From Phyllobacterium myrsinacearum (GTDB taxonomy: Bacteria; Pseudomonadota; Alphaproteobacteria; Rhizobiales; Rhizobiaceae): 40,741 nt of DNA. Made by a program: the position numbers and the translations under genes. Where the stretch lies: assembly GCF_014138285.1 (NCBI RefSeq), contig NZ_JACGXN010000019.1, forward strand, positions 1 to 40,741, read 5' to 3'. The notes below the pieces were generated by a model that worked only from the letters and a program-made list of their open reading frames with translations, did not search any database and was not told where the DNA came from. Numbering within the stretch: position 1 is the first letter of the stretch; each line of letters starts with the position of its first letter. Of this stretch, positions 34,249 through 40,741 are shown piece by piece.

Positions 34249-35025
34249 TCAGACCCAGCCGCCATCGACGATAAAGTTCTGCGCCGAACACATCCTTGAA
34301 TCATCTGAGGCAAGAAAGAGTGCCATACGCGCTATGTCTTCAGGCAAGACACGCCCGGCCAGACACTGGCTGCGGTCGATCAATTCATTGGCCGCATCGT
34401 CAACCCAAAGGTCCAGCTGACGCTTGGTCATGACCCAGCCGGGTACCAAAGTGTTGACCCGAATTCCGTGTTTGCCCAGATCGCGGGCGAAAGAACGGGT
34501 GAGGCCATGCACCGCGGACTTGGCCGAGGCATAACCGGGATATCCTCCTGACGCCATCATCCATCCGACTGAGCCGAAGTTGATGATCGAACCACGGCCA
34601 GCCTCGATCATTGCCGGTGCAACCGCCTGAATGGCAAAGAACATGTGGCGCAGGTTCACGGCGATACGCTGGTCGAAATAATCAGGCGTTACCTCACGCC
34701 AGTCATGACGTGTGTCGTTGGCAGCATTGTTGATCAGCACAGCTGCTGAGCCCTGTATTTCTTCGATGTCTCGGATGATCTTTTGATAGGTGCCGATATC
34801 TGTGATGTCAGCTGTCCGGAATGTTACCTCGCCGCCGGAAGCGTTCAGTTCCTCCGCCAGATTTTTACCCTCGGCCTCCGCGAGATCGACAAATCCCACT
34901 TTGGCACCCTCTGCCGCAAAGGCGCGTACGATCGTCTCGCCGATGCCTGTTGCTCCACCGGAAATAAAGACGGGCTTGCCGGCAAGGCCGGGATAGCGGG
35001 CGTATAGTGGTAACTTGTCTGTCAT
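34249..35025 (-). CDS. SDR-family aldose 1-dehydrogenase, XylB-like
   Basis: 258-residue short-chain dehydrogenase. Cofactor motif GGATGIG (23-29), NNAA (99-102), catalytic Ser152, Tyr165 and Lys169 (YASAK) are present. It shares unusual blocks with C. crescentus xylose dehydrogenase XylB as I remember it: NNAANDTRHDW against NNAGNDDRH, VNLRHM, VPGWVMTKRQ against VPGNVKTKRQ, and QCLAGRVLPEDIARMALFLASDDSRMC. It would oxidise a pyranose to its lactone. An ATG at 35079 (5 bp after the gguC stop, AGG nearby) would add 18 residues with no family resemblance; I prefer ATG 35025 although its RBS is poor. Co-directional with gguC. Sugar specificity is unknown. Confidence 0.82.
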   Translation of the reverse strand: MTDKLPLYARYPGLAGKPVFISGGATGIGETIVRAFAAEGAKVGFVDLAEAEGKNLAEELNASGGEVTFRTADITDIGTYQKIIRDIEEIQGSAAVLINNAANDTRHDWREVTPDYFDQRIAVNLRHMFFAIQAVAPAMIEAGRGSIINFGSVGWMMASGGYPGYASAKSAVHGLTRSFARDLGKHGIRVNTLVPGWVMTKRQLDLWVDDAANELIDRSQCLAGRVLPEDIARMALFLASDDSRMCSAQNFIVDGGWV

Positions 35026-35084
35026 GGCCGACACCATTTCTGTGGCAGATAGGAATGCGATGAACTGGGCTGGTGGCATGTCGC

Positions 35085-36077
35085 CTAGAGTGCTGTCACC
35101 TTGACCTTCACAGGCTTTTCTATCTTCAGGGGGTTACGCAATGGCAGGCCGAAAGCTGGCGCTTCAATTTCAAAAACATCACCGTTCTCGGTCTTCACAC
35201 CATCCGCGAAAGACAATGTCGCCGTCCCGAACATATGGACGTGGACGTCGCCGGGCTGACGGAACACCGAATATTTGAAATGATGATGTTCGAGATTGGC
35301 AATTGTATGAGACATGTTGTCTTCACCGGACAGGAACGGCTTTTCCCAGATCGGCTTGCCCTTGCGCAGAATGCGCGAACTGCCGCGGATATCCGCAGGA
35401 AGGTCACCTATGATCAATTCCGGCCCGAGTGAGCAGGGACGCAGTTTGGAGTGGGCGAGGAAGAGATAGTTCACACGCTCCGTCACGTGATCGGAGAACT
35501 CGTTTGCCAGCGCAAAACCGATCCGGAACGGCGACCCGTCAGGACCGATCACATAGACGCCGGCAATCTCCGGCTCTTCTCCAGCGTCTTCTGCAAAAGC
35601 AGGAGACAATAATGGCTGCCCGGGTCCCGTGAGCATCGTACCGTTGCCCTTGTAAAACCATTCGGGTTGCACACCCGTCTGCCCCTTTTTGGGTTTCCCG
35701 CCTTCAAGCCCCATACGGAACATCTTCATCGAATCGGTCAAGGCTTCTTCCTTGGCATCATCGATCTTGCGGTGCATGGCATCACGGGTCGCGGCCGATC
35801 CGAGATGGGTAAGGCCCGTTCCTGTCAAATGGATGTGCGCCGGATCATGGGTATCGATCGGCGAGAGCAGGCGTCCTTCAGCATAGGCGGTCTCAACATC
35901 CAGCACTTTTCCAAATCCGCGCTCCTCGACAATCCTGGCGAGAGAGGATTTTGCCTCAATTGCGGCGTGAGCGAGTTCCAGGATCGACTTTGTCCGCTTC
36001 ACGTGCCTGAATGTGTCATCCACCCGTGCGGCAACCTGCCTCTTTCCATTGGCATTGAGCAATTGAACCAAATTCAC
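35085..36077 (-). CDS. gguC: GguC/AraD1-type FAH-family dehydratase for 2-keto-3-deoxy sugar acids
   Basis: 330 residues, fumarylacetoacetate hydrolase superfamily, of the AraD1 type known from the Agrobacterium gguABC (mmsAB-araD1) locus, where it takes part in L-arabinose and related sugar catabolism. Metal ligands Glu168/Glu170 (EPE) and Glu193/Asp196, with Lys211 in AHSKLRPCSLGPE, are in place. The longest frame starts at TTG 36101, but GGGAGG (36084-36089) sits six bases before GTG 36077, which gives the start MNLVQLLNANGK. In Agrobacterium gguC follows gguB; here it is divergent from chvE and paired with the XylB-like dehydrogenase. Expected product is alpha-ketoglutarate semialdehyde (if the substrate is L-KDA). 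Confidence 0.88.
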   Translation of the reverse strand: MNLVQLLNANGKRQVAARVDDTFRHVKRTKSILELAHAAIEAKSSLARIVEERGFGKVLDVETAYAEGRLLSPIDTHDPAHIHLTGTGLTHLGSAATRDAMHRKIDDAKEEALTDSMKMFRMGLEGGKPKKGQTGVQPEWFYKGNGTMLTGPGQPLLSPAFAEDAGEEPEIAGVYVIGPDGSPFRIGFALANEFSDHVTERVNYLFLAHSKLRPCSLGPELIIGDLPADIRGSSRILRKGKPIWEKPFLSGEDNMSHTIANLEHHHFKYSVFRQPGDVHVHMFGTATLSFADGVKTENGDVFEIEAPAFGLPLRNPLKIEKPVKVKVTAL

Positions 36078-36397
36078 GTCTGTCCTCCCGGGAAATTTCA
36101 AGCAAAGCAGGCGCAGCTTCGCTTCATTCTTGACTTTTAGCGAGTGATTTTCAAAAATACTATAATAGTATTATATCGATGTAAACGGTGATACGCCGCG
36201 TTTTTGGTTGTACCGCCTAGCCGTGGAGAAAGACTTTTTGACTGGCTTTGAAAGAGCTATTCCAAAAGTCATACTTTTCAGATAAGTGTTGTAAAGATCG
36301 TGCTCTGGGAGGAGCTGGCGGCATAAGCTAAAAAAGATTCCGCCCGGAAACATGCTCGAATAATGTTGCGTCCATTAGGGAAATTGGGAGGATACCA
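36078..36397. other. Divergent intergenic region between gguC and chvE
   Basis: 320 bp without a gene. It holds the gguC promoter/operator (36156-36185), a weak candidate chvE promoter (TTGAAA 36248-36253 and CATACT 36270-36275, 16-bp spacing) and the chvE RBS GGGAGG (36386-36391). I found no small reading frame with a good start and RBS. Confidence 0.6.
36156..36185 (-). promoter_or_regulatory. gguC promoter with an overlapping inverted-repeat operator
   Basis: On the minus strand TTTACA (36180-36185) and TAGTAT (36157-36162) are 17 bp apart. The inverted repeat AATACTA-TAA-TAGTATT (36156-36172) covers the -10 and half the spacer, the right place for a repressor. The neighbouring GntR protein is the best candidate. 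Confidence 0.6.
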
Positions 36398-37459
36398 GTG
36401 AAAATGCTTAAGATGGTTGCTGTTGGCCTGATCGCGCTTTGTGCGATGGGTACGCAAGGGTTTGCCCAGGATAAGGGCTCTGTTGGTATTTCGATGCCAA
36501 CGAAAGCGTCGGCGCGCTGGATCGCGGATGGCGACAACATGGTCAAGGCGCTCAAAGAGCGCGGCTACACCACCGATCTGCAATATGCGGAAGACGATAT
36601 TCCGAACCAGCTCGCACAGATCGAAAACATGGTCACCAAGGGCGTCAAGGTTCTGGTGATTGGTGCTATCGATGGAACAACACTGTCCAATGTCCTGCAG
36701 CAGGCGCATGACGCCGGCATCAAGGTTATTGCCTATGATCGCCTTATCCGCGATTCCGGCAATGTTGATTACTACACGACATTCGACAATTTCCAGGTCG
36801 GCGTCCTGCAGGCCGGATCGCTCGTCAAGGCACTTGGCCTTCCAGAGGCAAAGGGCCCGTTCAACATCGAATTGTTCGGCGGGTCGCCTGACGATAACAA
36901 TGCATTCTTCTTCTATAATGGCGCAATGTCCGTGCTGCAGCCTTTGATCGACAGCGGCAAACTCGTTGTCCAGTCCGGCCAGACCGGCATGGACAAGGTC
37001 GGTACATTGCGTTGGGACGGCGCCGTAGCGCAGGCGCGCATGGATAACCTGCTCTCCGCATATTACACAGATAAGAAGGTCAACGCTGTTCTTTCGCCCT
37101 ATGACGGTCTGTCGATCGGCATTCTCTCGTCGCTTCGCGGTGTCGGTTATGGCACGAAGGATCAGCCATTCCCGTTCGTTTCCGGACAGGATGCGGAAGT
37201 GCCTTCCGTCAAGTCGATCATTGCCGGTGAGCAGTATTCGACCATCTACAAGGACACCCGCGAACTGGCAAAGGTTACATCCAACCTGATCGACAAGGTT
37301 CTCAAGGGTGAAGAACCAGAGGTCAACGACACCAAGACCTACAACAACGGTGTAAAGGTCATTCCGGCCTATCTCCTGAAGCCGGTTGAAGTGGACAAGA
37401 CCAACTGGAAAGAAATCCTGATTGGCGGTGGCTACTACACCGAAGACCAGATCAAGTAG
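36398..37459 (+). CDS. chvE: ChvE-type multiple-sugar periplasmic binding protein
   Basis: 353 residues, CUT2 (ribose/galactose-type) binding protein with a Sec signal ending at GFA-Q. Near-continuous resemblance to Agrobacterium ChvE as I remember it, for example [89 protein letters not shown] and [20 protein letters not shown]. ChvE binds several aldoses (glucose, galactose, arabinose, xylose) and, in Agrobacterium, also signals to VirA. No vir genes are in view, so transport is the safe role. GTG start with GGGAGG six bases upstream. Confidence 0.95.
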   Translation: MKMLKMVAVGLIALCAMGTQGFAQDKGSVGISMPTKASARWIADGDNMVKALKERGYTTDLQYAEDDIPNQLAQIENMVTKGVKVLVIGAIDGTTLSNVLQQAHDAGIKVIAYDRLIRDSGNVDYYTTFDNFQVGVLQAGSLVKALGLPEAKGPFNIELFGGSPDDNNAFFFYNGAMSVLQPLIDSGKLVVQSGQTGMDKVGTLRWDGAVAQARMDNLLSAYYTDKKVNAVLSPYDGLSIGILSSLRGVGYGTKDQPFPFVSGQDAEVPSVKSIIAGEQYSTIYKDTRELAKVTSNLIDKVLKGEEPEVNDTKTYNNGVKVIPAYLLKPVEVDKTNWKEILIGGGYYTEDQIK

Positions 37460-37473
37460 ACGATAACTACCTG

Positions 37474-37503
37474 CAAACCCTGCACTTGATTGTGCAGGGT
37501 TTG
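37474..37503 (+). terminator. Terminator-like hairpin between chvE and gguA
   Basis: CAAACCCTGCAC (37474-37485) and GTGCAGGGTTTG (37492-37503) form a perfect 12-bp stem with a six-base loop, followed by TTTTC. It lies 15 bases after the chvE stop and 130 bp before gguA, and should make chvE message more abundant than the permease message. Confidence 0.8.
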
Positions 37504-37632
37504 TTTTCATGTCGACAAGGCTCTTTTGGAGAATGATTCCTGTGGTGCAGGGATTGGGGCCTACTGTAAACTGTAAAGAGAAACGCCAACAGAGCCGGTT
37601 ATATCACTCGCAGGGCGTCGGTGAGGATCTTG

Positions 37633-39162
37633 ATGGAAACCATCCTCGAAATGCGCGACATCACCAAGACATTTCCTGGGGTGAAAGCGCTGAACAATGT
37701 CAATCTCAACGTGCGCAAAGGCGAAATTCACGCCCTTGTCGGCGAAAACGGCGCTGGTAAATCCACCCTGATGAAAGTGCTGAGCGGTGTCTATCCGCAT
37801 GGCAGTTATGAGGGCGAAATCCATTACAAAGGTGAAGAGCAGCGCTTCCGCGATATCAGCGACAGCGAACACAAGGGCATCATCATCATTCATCAGGAGC
37901 TGGCGCTCGTTCCGCTCCTGTCGATTGCCGAGAATATTTTTCTTGGCAACGAGCCGGCAAAATTCGGTGTTATTGATTGGCATGTTGCGGAAACCCGCAC
38001 GCGTGAACTCCTCGCCAAGGTTGGCCTGAAGGAAGATCCGCAGACCCTGATCACCAATCTCGGCGTCGGCAAGCAGCAGCTGGTGGAAATCGCCAAGGCC
38101 TTGTCGAAAGAGGTTGAACTGCTGATCCTGGATGAACCCACCGCAAGTCTCAATGAAAAGGACAGCGACGCCCTGCTTTCGCTGCTGCTGGAATTCAAGG
38201 CGCAGGGCATTTCCTCGATCCTGATTTCCCACAAGCTGAATGAAGTCGGCAAGGTGGCCGACCGGATTACCGTGCTGCGCGACGGAGCAACGATTGAAAC
38301 ACTCGACAAGGACGCGATTTCCGAAGACCGTATTGTCACGCTGATGGTTGGCCGCCAATTGGCGGACCGGTTTCCATCGCGCGAACCGAACATTGGTGAA
38401 GTGGTCTTCGAAGTGAAAGACTGGGTGGTGCATCACCACATTCACAGTGACCGAACTGTCATCAATGGTGTCAATCTGAATGTGCGCAAAGGTGAGGTCG
38501 TGGGCATTGCCGGTCTGATGGGGGCGGGGCGAACCGAATTCGCCATGAGCGTTTTCGGTAAGGCTTATGGCCGCAAGATCAGCGGTGATGTTTTCATCAA
38601 GGGCAAGAAGGTGGATGTCTCGACCATCGGTAAAGCGATCGATAATGGCATTGCCTACGTTACGGAGGACCGCAAGACGTACGGTCTTAATTTGATCGAC
38701 CACATCAAGCACAACACAACGATCGTCAATCTGGAAGGTGTATCCCAGAATGGCGTGCTGGATGATATGGCCGAGTTGAAAGTGGCGAACGAATACCGCC
38801 GCAAGACCAATATCCGCTCGTCAAGCATCTATCAGAAAACAGGCAATCTGTCCGGCGGCAACCAGCAGAAGGTTGTTCTGTCGAAATGGCTCTTTGCCGA
38901 TCCGGACCTGCTGATTCTGGATGAGCCGACACGCGGCATCGATGTCGGCGCCAAATATGAAATCTATTCAATCATCAACCAACTGGTGGCTGTGGGCAAA
39001 AGCGTGCTGGTGATCTCGTCGGAAATGCCGGAATTGCTCGGCATATGCGACCGGATCTACGTGATGAACCAGGGCAGGCTCGTCGGCGAAATGCCTGCCA
39101 GTGAAGCCAGCCAGGAAAAAATCATGCGCGCCATCATTCGTGCTGAAGGGAAAGCATCATGA
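37633..39162 (+). CDS. gguA: GguA: sugar ABC transporter ATP-binding protein with two ABC domains
   Basis: 509 residues, CUT2-type (MmsA/XylG family). Domain 1 has Walker [11 protein letters not shown] (about 37), the family signature [15 protein letters not shown] in place of LSGGQ, and Walker [12 protein letters not shown]. Domain 2 has the degenerate Walker [10 protein letters not shown] usual for this family, signature [15 protein letters not shown] and [23 protein letters not shown] 37633 with GAGGA five bases upstream is preferred over GTG 37621. Its last four bases overlap gguB (ATGA). Confidence 0.94.
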   Translation: METILEMRDITKTFPGVKALNNVNLNVRKGEIHALVGENGAGKSTLMKVLSGVYPHGSYEGEIHYKGEEQRFRDISDSEHKGIIIIHQELALVPLLSIAENIFLGNEPAKFGVIDWHVAETRTRELLAKVGLKEDPQTLITNLGVGKQQLVEIAKALSKEVELLILDEPTASLNEKDSDALLSLLLEFKAQGISSILISHKLNEVGKVADRITVLRDGATIETLDKDAISEDRIVTLMVGRQLADRFPSREPNIGEVVFEVKDWVVHHHIHSDRTVINGVNLNVRKGEVVGIAGLMGAGRTEFAMSVFGKAYGRKISGDVFIKGKKVDVSTIGKAIDNGIAYVTEDRKTYGLNLIDHIKHNTTIVNLEGVSQNGVLDDMAELKVANEYRRKTNIRSSSIYQKTGNLSGGNQQKVVLSKWLFADPDLLILDEPTRGIDVGAKYEIYSIINQLVAVGKSVLVISSEMPELLGICDRIYVMNQGRLVGEMPASEASQEKIMRAIIRAEGKAS

Positions 39163-40346
39163 GTACTGAAACTGCTCCGGCAAAGATCCAGACGGATGGC
39201 TCGGCCACAAAAGGCAATCTGCGCGAATACGGGCTGGTGCTGGCGCTGATCGTGATCATGCTTTTCTTCCAATACACCACGAGCGGCACATTGTTCAGGC
39301 CTGTCAATCTCACCAATCTGGTTCTGCAGAACAGCTATATCATTATCATGGCGCTTGGCATGCTTCTGGTCATCGTTGCCGGACATATCGACCTCTCCGT
39401 GGGTTCGGTTTCCGGCTTCGTCGGTGGACTGGCGGCGGTCATGATGGTGAAGTGGCAAATTCACTACGTCCCGGCAACAATCCTCTGCCTGATCATGGGC
39501 GGCGCAATTGGCGCGGCGCAGGGCTATTGGGTGGCATACCACAAGATACCGTCGTTCATCGTGACGCTGGCAGGCATGCTCGTCTTCAAGGGATTGGCCC
39601 TGTGGCTGCTCGGCGGCCAGTCTGTGGGCCCATTCCCGCCGCAATTCCAGCTGCTGAGCTCCGGCTTTATTCCTGACTTTTTCGGTGGGGTGGGCTTTAA
39701 CATCACTTCCATGCTGATCGGTGTCATTCTTGTTGCGTTGATGGTCTTTTCAAGCGTGCGCGGCCGCGTCAAACGTGAAAAGCACGGTTATCATGGCGAG
39801 CCATTCGCGCTCTTCCTCGCCAAGAACCTGATCATCGGCGGCATCATCCTGTTTCTGGTCTATCTCTTGTCTTCCTATAAGGGGCTGCCCAACGTTCTTG
39901 TTGTCATGTCGTTGCTGATTGCGCTTTTCGTTTTTGTCACCAAGCGCATGACGATTGGCCGGCGCATTTATGCGATGGGCGGCAACGAGAAGGCGGCAAA
40001 GCTCTCCGGTATCAAGACCGAACGCCTGACGTTCTTCACCTTTGTCAACATGGGTGTTCTGGCGGCGCTCGCCGGGCTGATCTTTGCGGCACGCCTCAAC
40101 ACGGCAACGCCGAAGGCCGGTCTTGGTTTCGAGCTCGACGTGATCGCTGCCGTCTTCATTGGTGGCGCTTCGGCCATGGGCGGTGTGGGGCAGGTGATGG
40201 GTGCCGTCATCGGCGCCTTCATCATGGGTGTCATGAACAATGGCATGTCGATCATGGGCGTCAACATTGACTGGCAGCAGGTGATCAAGGGGCTCGTATT
40301 GCTCGCAGCCGTCGTGTTTGACGTTTATAACAAGAACAAGGGTTAA
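39159..40346 (+). CDS. gguB: GguB: sugar ABC transporter permease (CUT2)
   Basis: 395 residues, about ten membrane segments, MmsB/XylH family. [20 protein letters not shown] (about 70) and [17 protein letters not shown] (about 275) with [24 protein letters not shown] are hallmarks of CUT2 permeases. Starts within the gguA stop (ATGA) with GAAGGGAAA upstream. As in Agrobacterium it completes the ChvE importer, but gguC does not follow; a terminator does. Confidence 0.94.
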   Translation: MSTETAPAKIQTDGSATKGNLREYGLVLALIVIMLFFQYTTSGTLFRPVNLTNLVLQNSYIIIMALGMLLVIVAGHIDLSVGSVSGFVGGLAAVMMVKWQIHYVPATILCLIMGGAIGAAQGYWVAYHKIPSFIVTLAGMLVFKGLALWLLGGQSVGPFPPQFQLLSSGFIPDFFGGVGFNITSMLIGVILVALMVFSSVRGRVKREKHGYHGEPFALFLAKNLIIGGIILFLVYLLSSYKGLPNVLVVMSLLIALFVFVTKRMTIGRRIYAMGGNEKAAKLSGIKTERLTFFTFVNMGVLAALAGLIFAARLNTATPKAGLGFELDVIAAVFIGGASAMGGVGQVMGAVIGAFIMGVMNNGMSIMGVNIDWQQVIKGLVLLAAVVFDVYNKNKG

Positions 40347-40369
40347 GAGCCGCGTTCATTCCGGATATG

Positions 40370-40397
40370 AATCAGCCCGGCATAGTCCGGGCTGATT
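40370..40397 (+). terminator. Terminator hairpin after gguB
   Basis: AATCAGCCCGG (40370-40380) pairs perfectly with CCGGGCTGATT (40387-40397) around a six-base loop, followed by GCTTTCT. It is 23 bases after the gguB stop. Between here and the promoter at 40649 (about 250 bp) I see no gene. Confidence 0.75.
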
Positions 40398-40648
40398 GCT
40401 TTCTAGCCCTGAGTCGTTTCCCCGGTGGTCTTTTGCAGCTGTGCCATCAGCGCCAAACCGTATAATCGCGCGGGAAAAAGGTCGGAAATCTCCCATGGTT
40501 AATACTTTATAACAGTCATGTGTCTGTGGTTTTCGACGAAACCCCCGTATTTGCTGGGGTTTGTGTTGTCTCGTTTCGAGTTATCCCCAGGGATTGATTG
40601 TCTGAAATGAGAAAGTTTGGATTTGTGCGTTTTTTTGGAATTGTCGTG

Positions 40649-40678
40649 TTGACAGTTTTGGGATGTGGGGTCTATATA
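40649..40678 (+). promoter_or_regulatory. Strong sigma70-type promoter, probably P1 of an rRNA operon beyond the window
   Basis: Consensus TTGACA (40649-40654) with TATATA at 40673-40678 (18-bp spacing; 17 bp to CTATAT), preceded by an AT-rich stretch with seven T in a row (40630-40636), like an UP element. The transcribed start is GC-rich, and AGGGCG near 40690 can pair with CGCCCT near 40730, a leader-like stem. No protein frame follows before the window ends. A stable-RNA operon is an inference. Confidence 0.5.
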
Positions 40679-40741
40679 CCGACACAACGAGGGCGGGGCG
40701 CCGCTGGCGGTTGCTGAATGCGCCCTAAAGGAAGCTCTTAA

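Noticed and set aside
36398..37459. ChvE as a virulence signal protein
   Set aside because: No VirA or other vir gene in view; ChvE homologs are widespread sugar-transport proteins, so only transport is claimed.
40578..40590. TTATCCCCA resembling a DnaA box near the window end
   Set aside because: Single imperfect copy with no cluster of boxes and no dnaA, repABC or parAB genes, so no case for an origin.
1..40741. Mobile elements, CRISPR arrays, att sites around tRNA-Gln
   Set aside because: No transposase or integrase frames, no regularly spaced repeats, and I saw no duplicated tRNA 3' end in the window.

Overview
The window looks like chromosomal or second-replicon DNA from an alphaproteobacterium of the Hyphomicrobiales (Rhizobiales), probably near Brucella/Ochrobactrum, Phyllobacterium or Agrobacterium. 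The evidence is a chvE-gguA-gguB sugar transport set with a gguC-like gene, a Weimberg-type sugar oxidation gene content, the density of ABC importers and the moderately high GC. This placement is inferred from gene content, not from a marker-gene comparison. I see no insertion sequence, prophage, CRISPR array or broken gene. Most genes are intact and tightly packed.

Layout. (1) 1-6000, housekeeping: the tail of a probable dTDP-4-dehydrorhamnose reductase gene, a convergent phosphohexomutase, tRNA-Gln(CTG) with a recognisable promoter, an MFS exporter and the Tex transcription accessory protein. (2) 6084-14196, sugar-acid cluster A: a YihV-like PfkB kinase, a DapA-family lyase, a GntR regulator, a CUT1 ABC importer and a XylX-like 2-keto-3-deoxy-sugar-acid dehydratase. 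(3) 14414-19706: a ugpBAEC-like ABC importer followed by a TIM-barrel isomerase. (4) 19814-24067: a cupin, then an amino-acid-type ABC importer enclosing a glycosylasparaginase-type Ntn hydrolase. A perfect LacI-type operator lies in front of the importer, and a LacI-family gene lies just beyond it on the other strand. (5) 32293-24112, minus strand: binding protein, two permeases, ATPase, a Gfo/Idh/MocA-aldo/keto reductase fusion, a hydroxypyruvate-isomerase-like protein and the LacI regulator, with a divergent MelR-like AraC activator at the front. (6) 33485-40346: a GntR regulator, a XylB-like sugar dehydrogenase and gguC on the minus strand, divergent from chvE-gguA-gguB. (7) The last 100 bases carry a strong promoter that probably drives an rRNA operon beyond the window.

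How the parts fit. The window is a carbon-acquisition island with five ABC importers, each next to its own catabolic enzymes and regulator. ChvE-GguAB imports aldoses; the SDR and GguC would supply the first (aldose oxidation) and third (keto-deoxy acid dehydration) steps of an oxidative pentose/galactose route. The lactonase, sugar-acid dehydratase and alpha-ketoglutarate semialdehyde dehydrogenase needed to complete it are not in the window. The part most worth follow-up is the LacI-controlled amino-acid transporter/glycosylasparaginase unit, which looks like a system for taking up and splitting a sugar-amino acid conjugate. Next are the YihV-like kinase cluster and the oxidoreductase fusion. 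Hairpins that separate binding-protein genes from their permease genes recur in three of the five importers.
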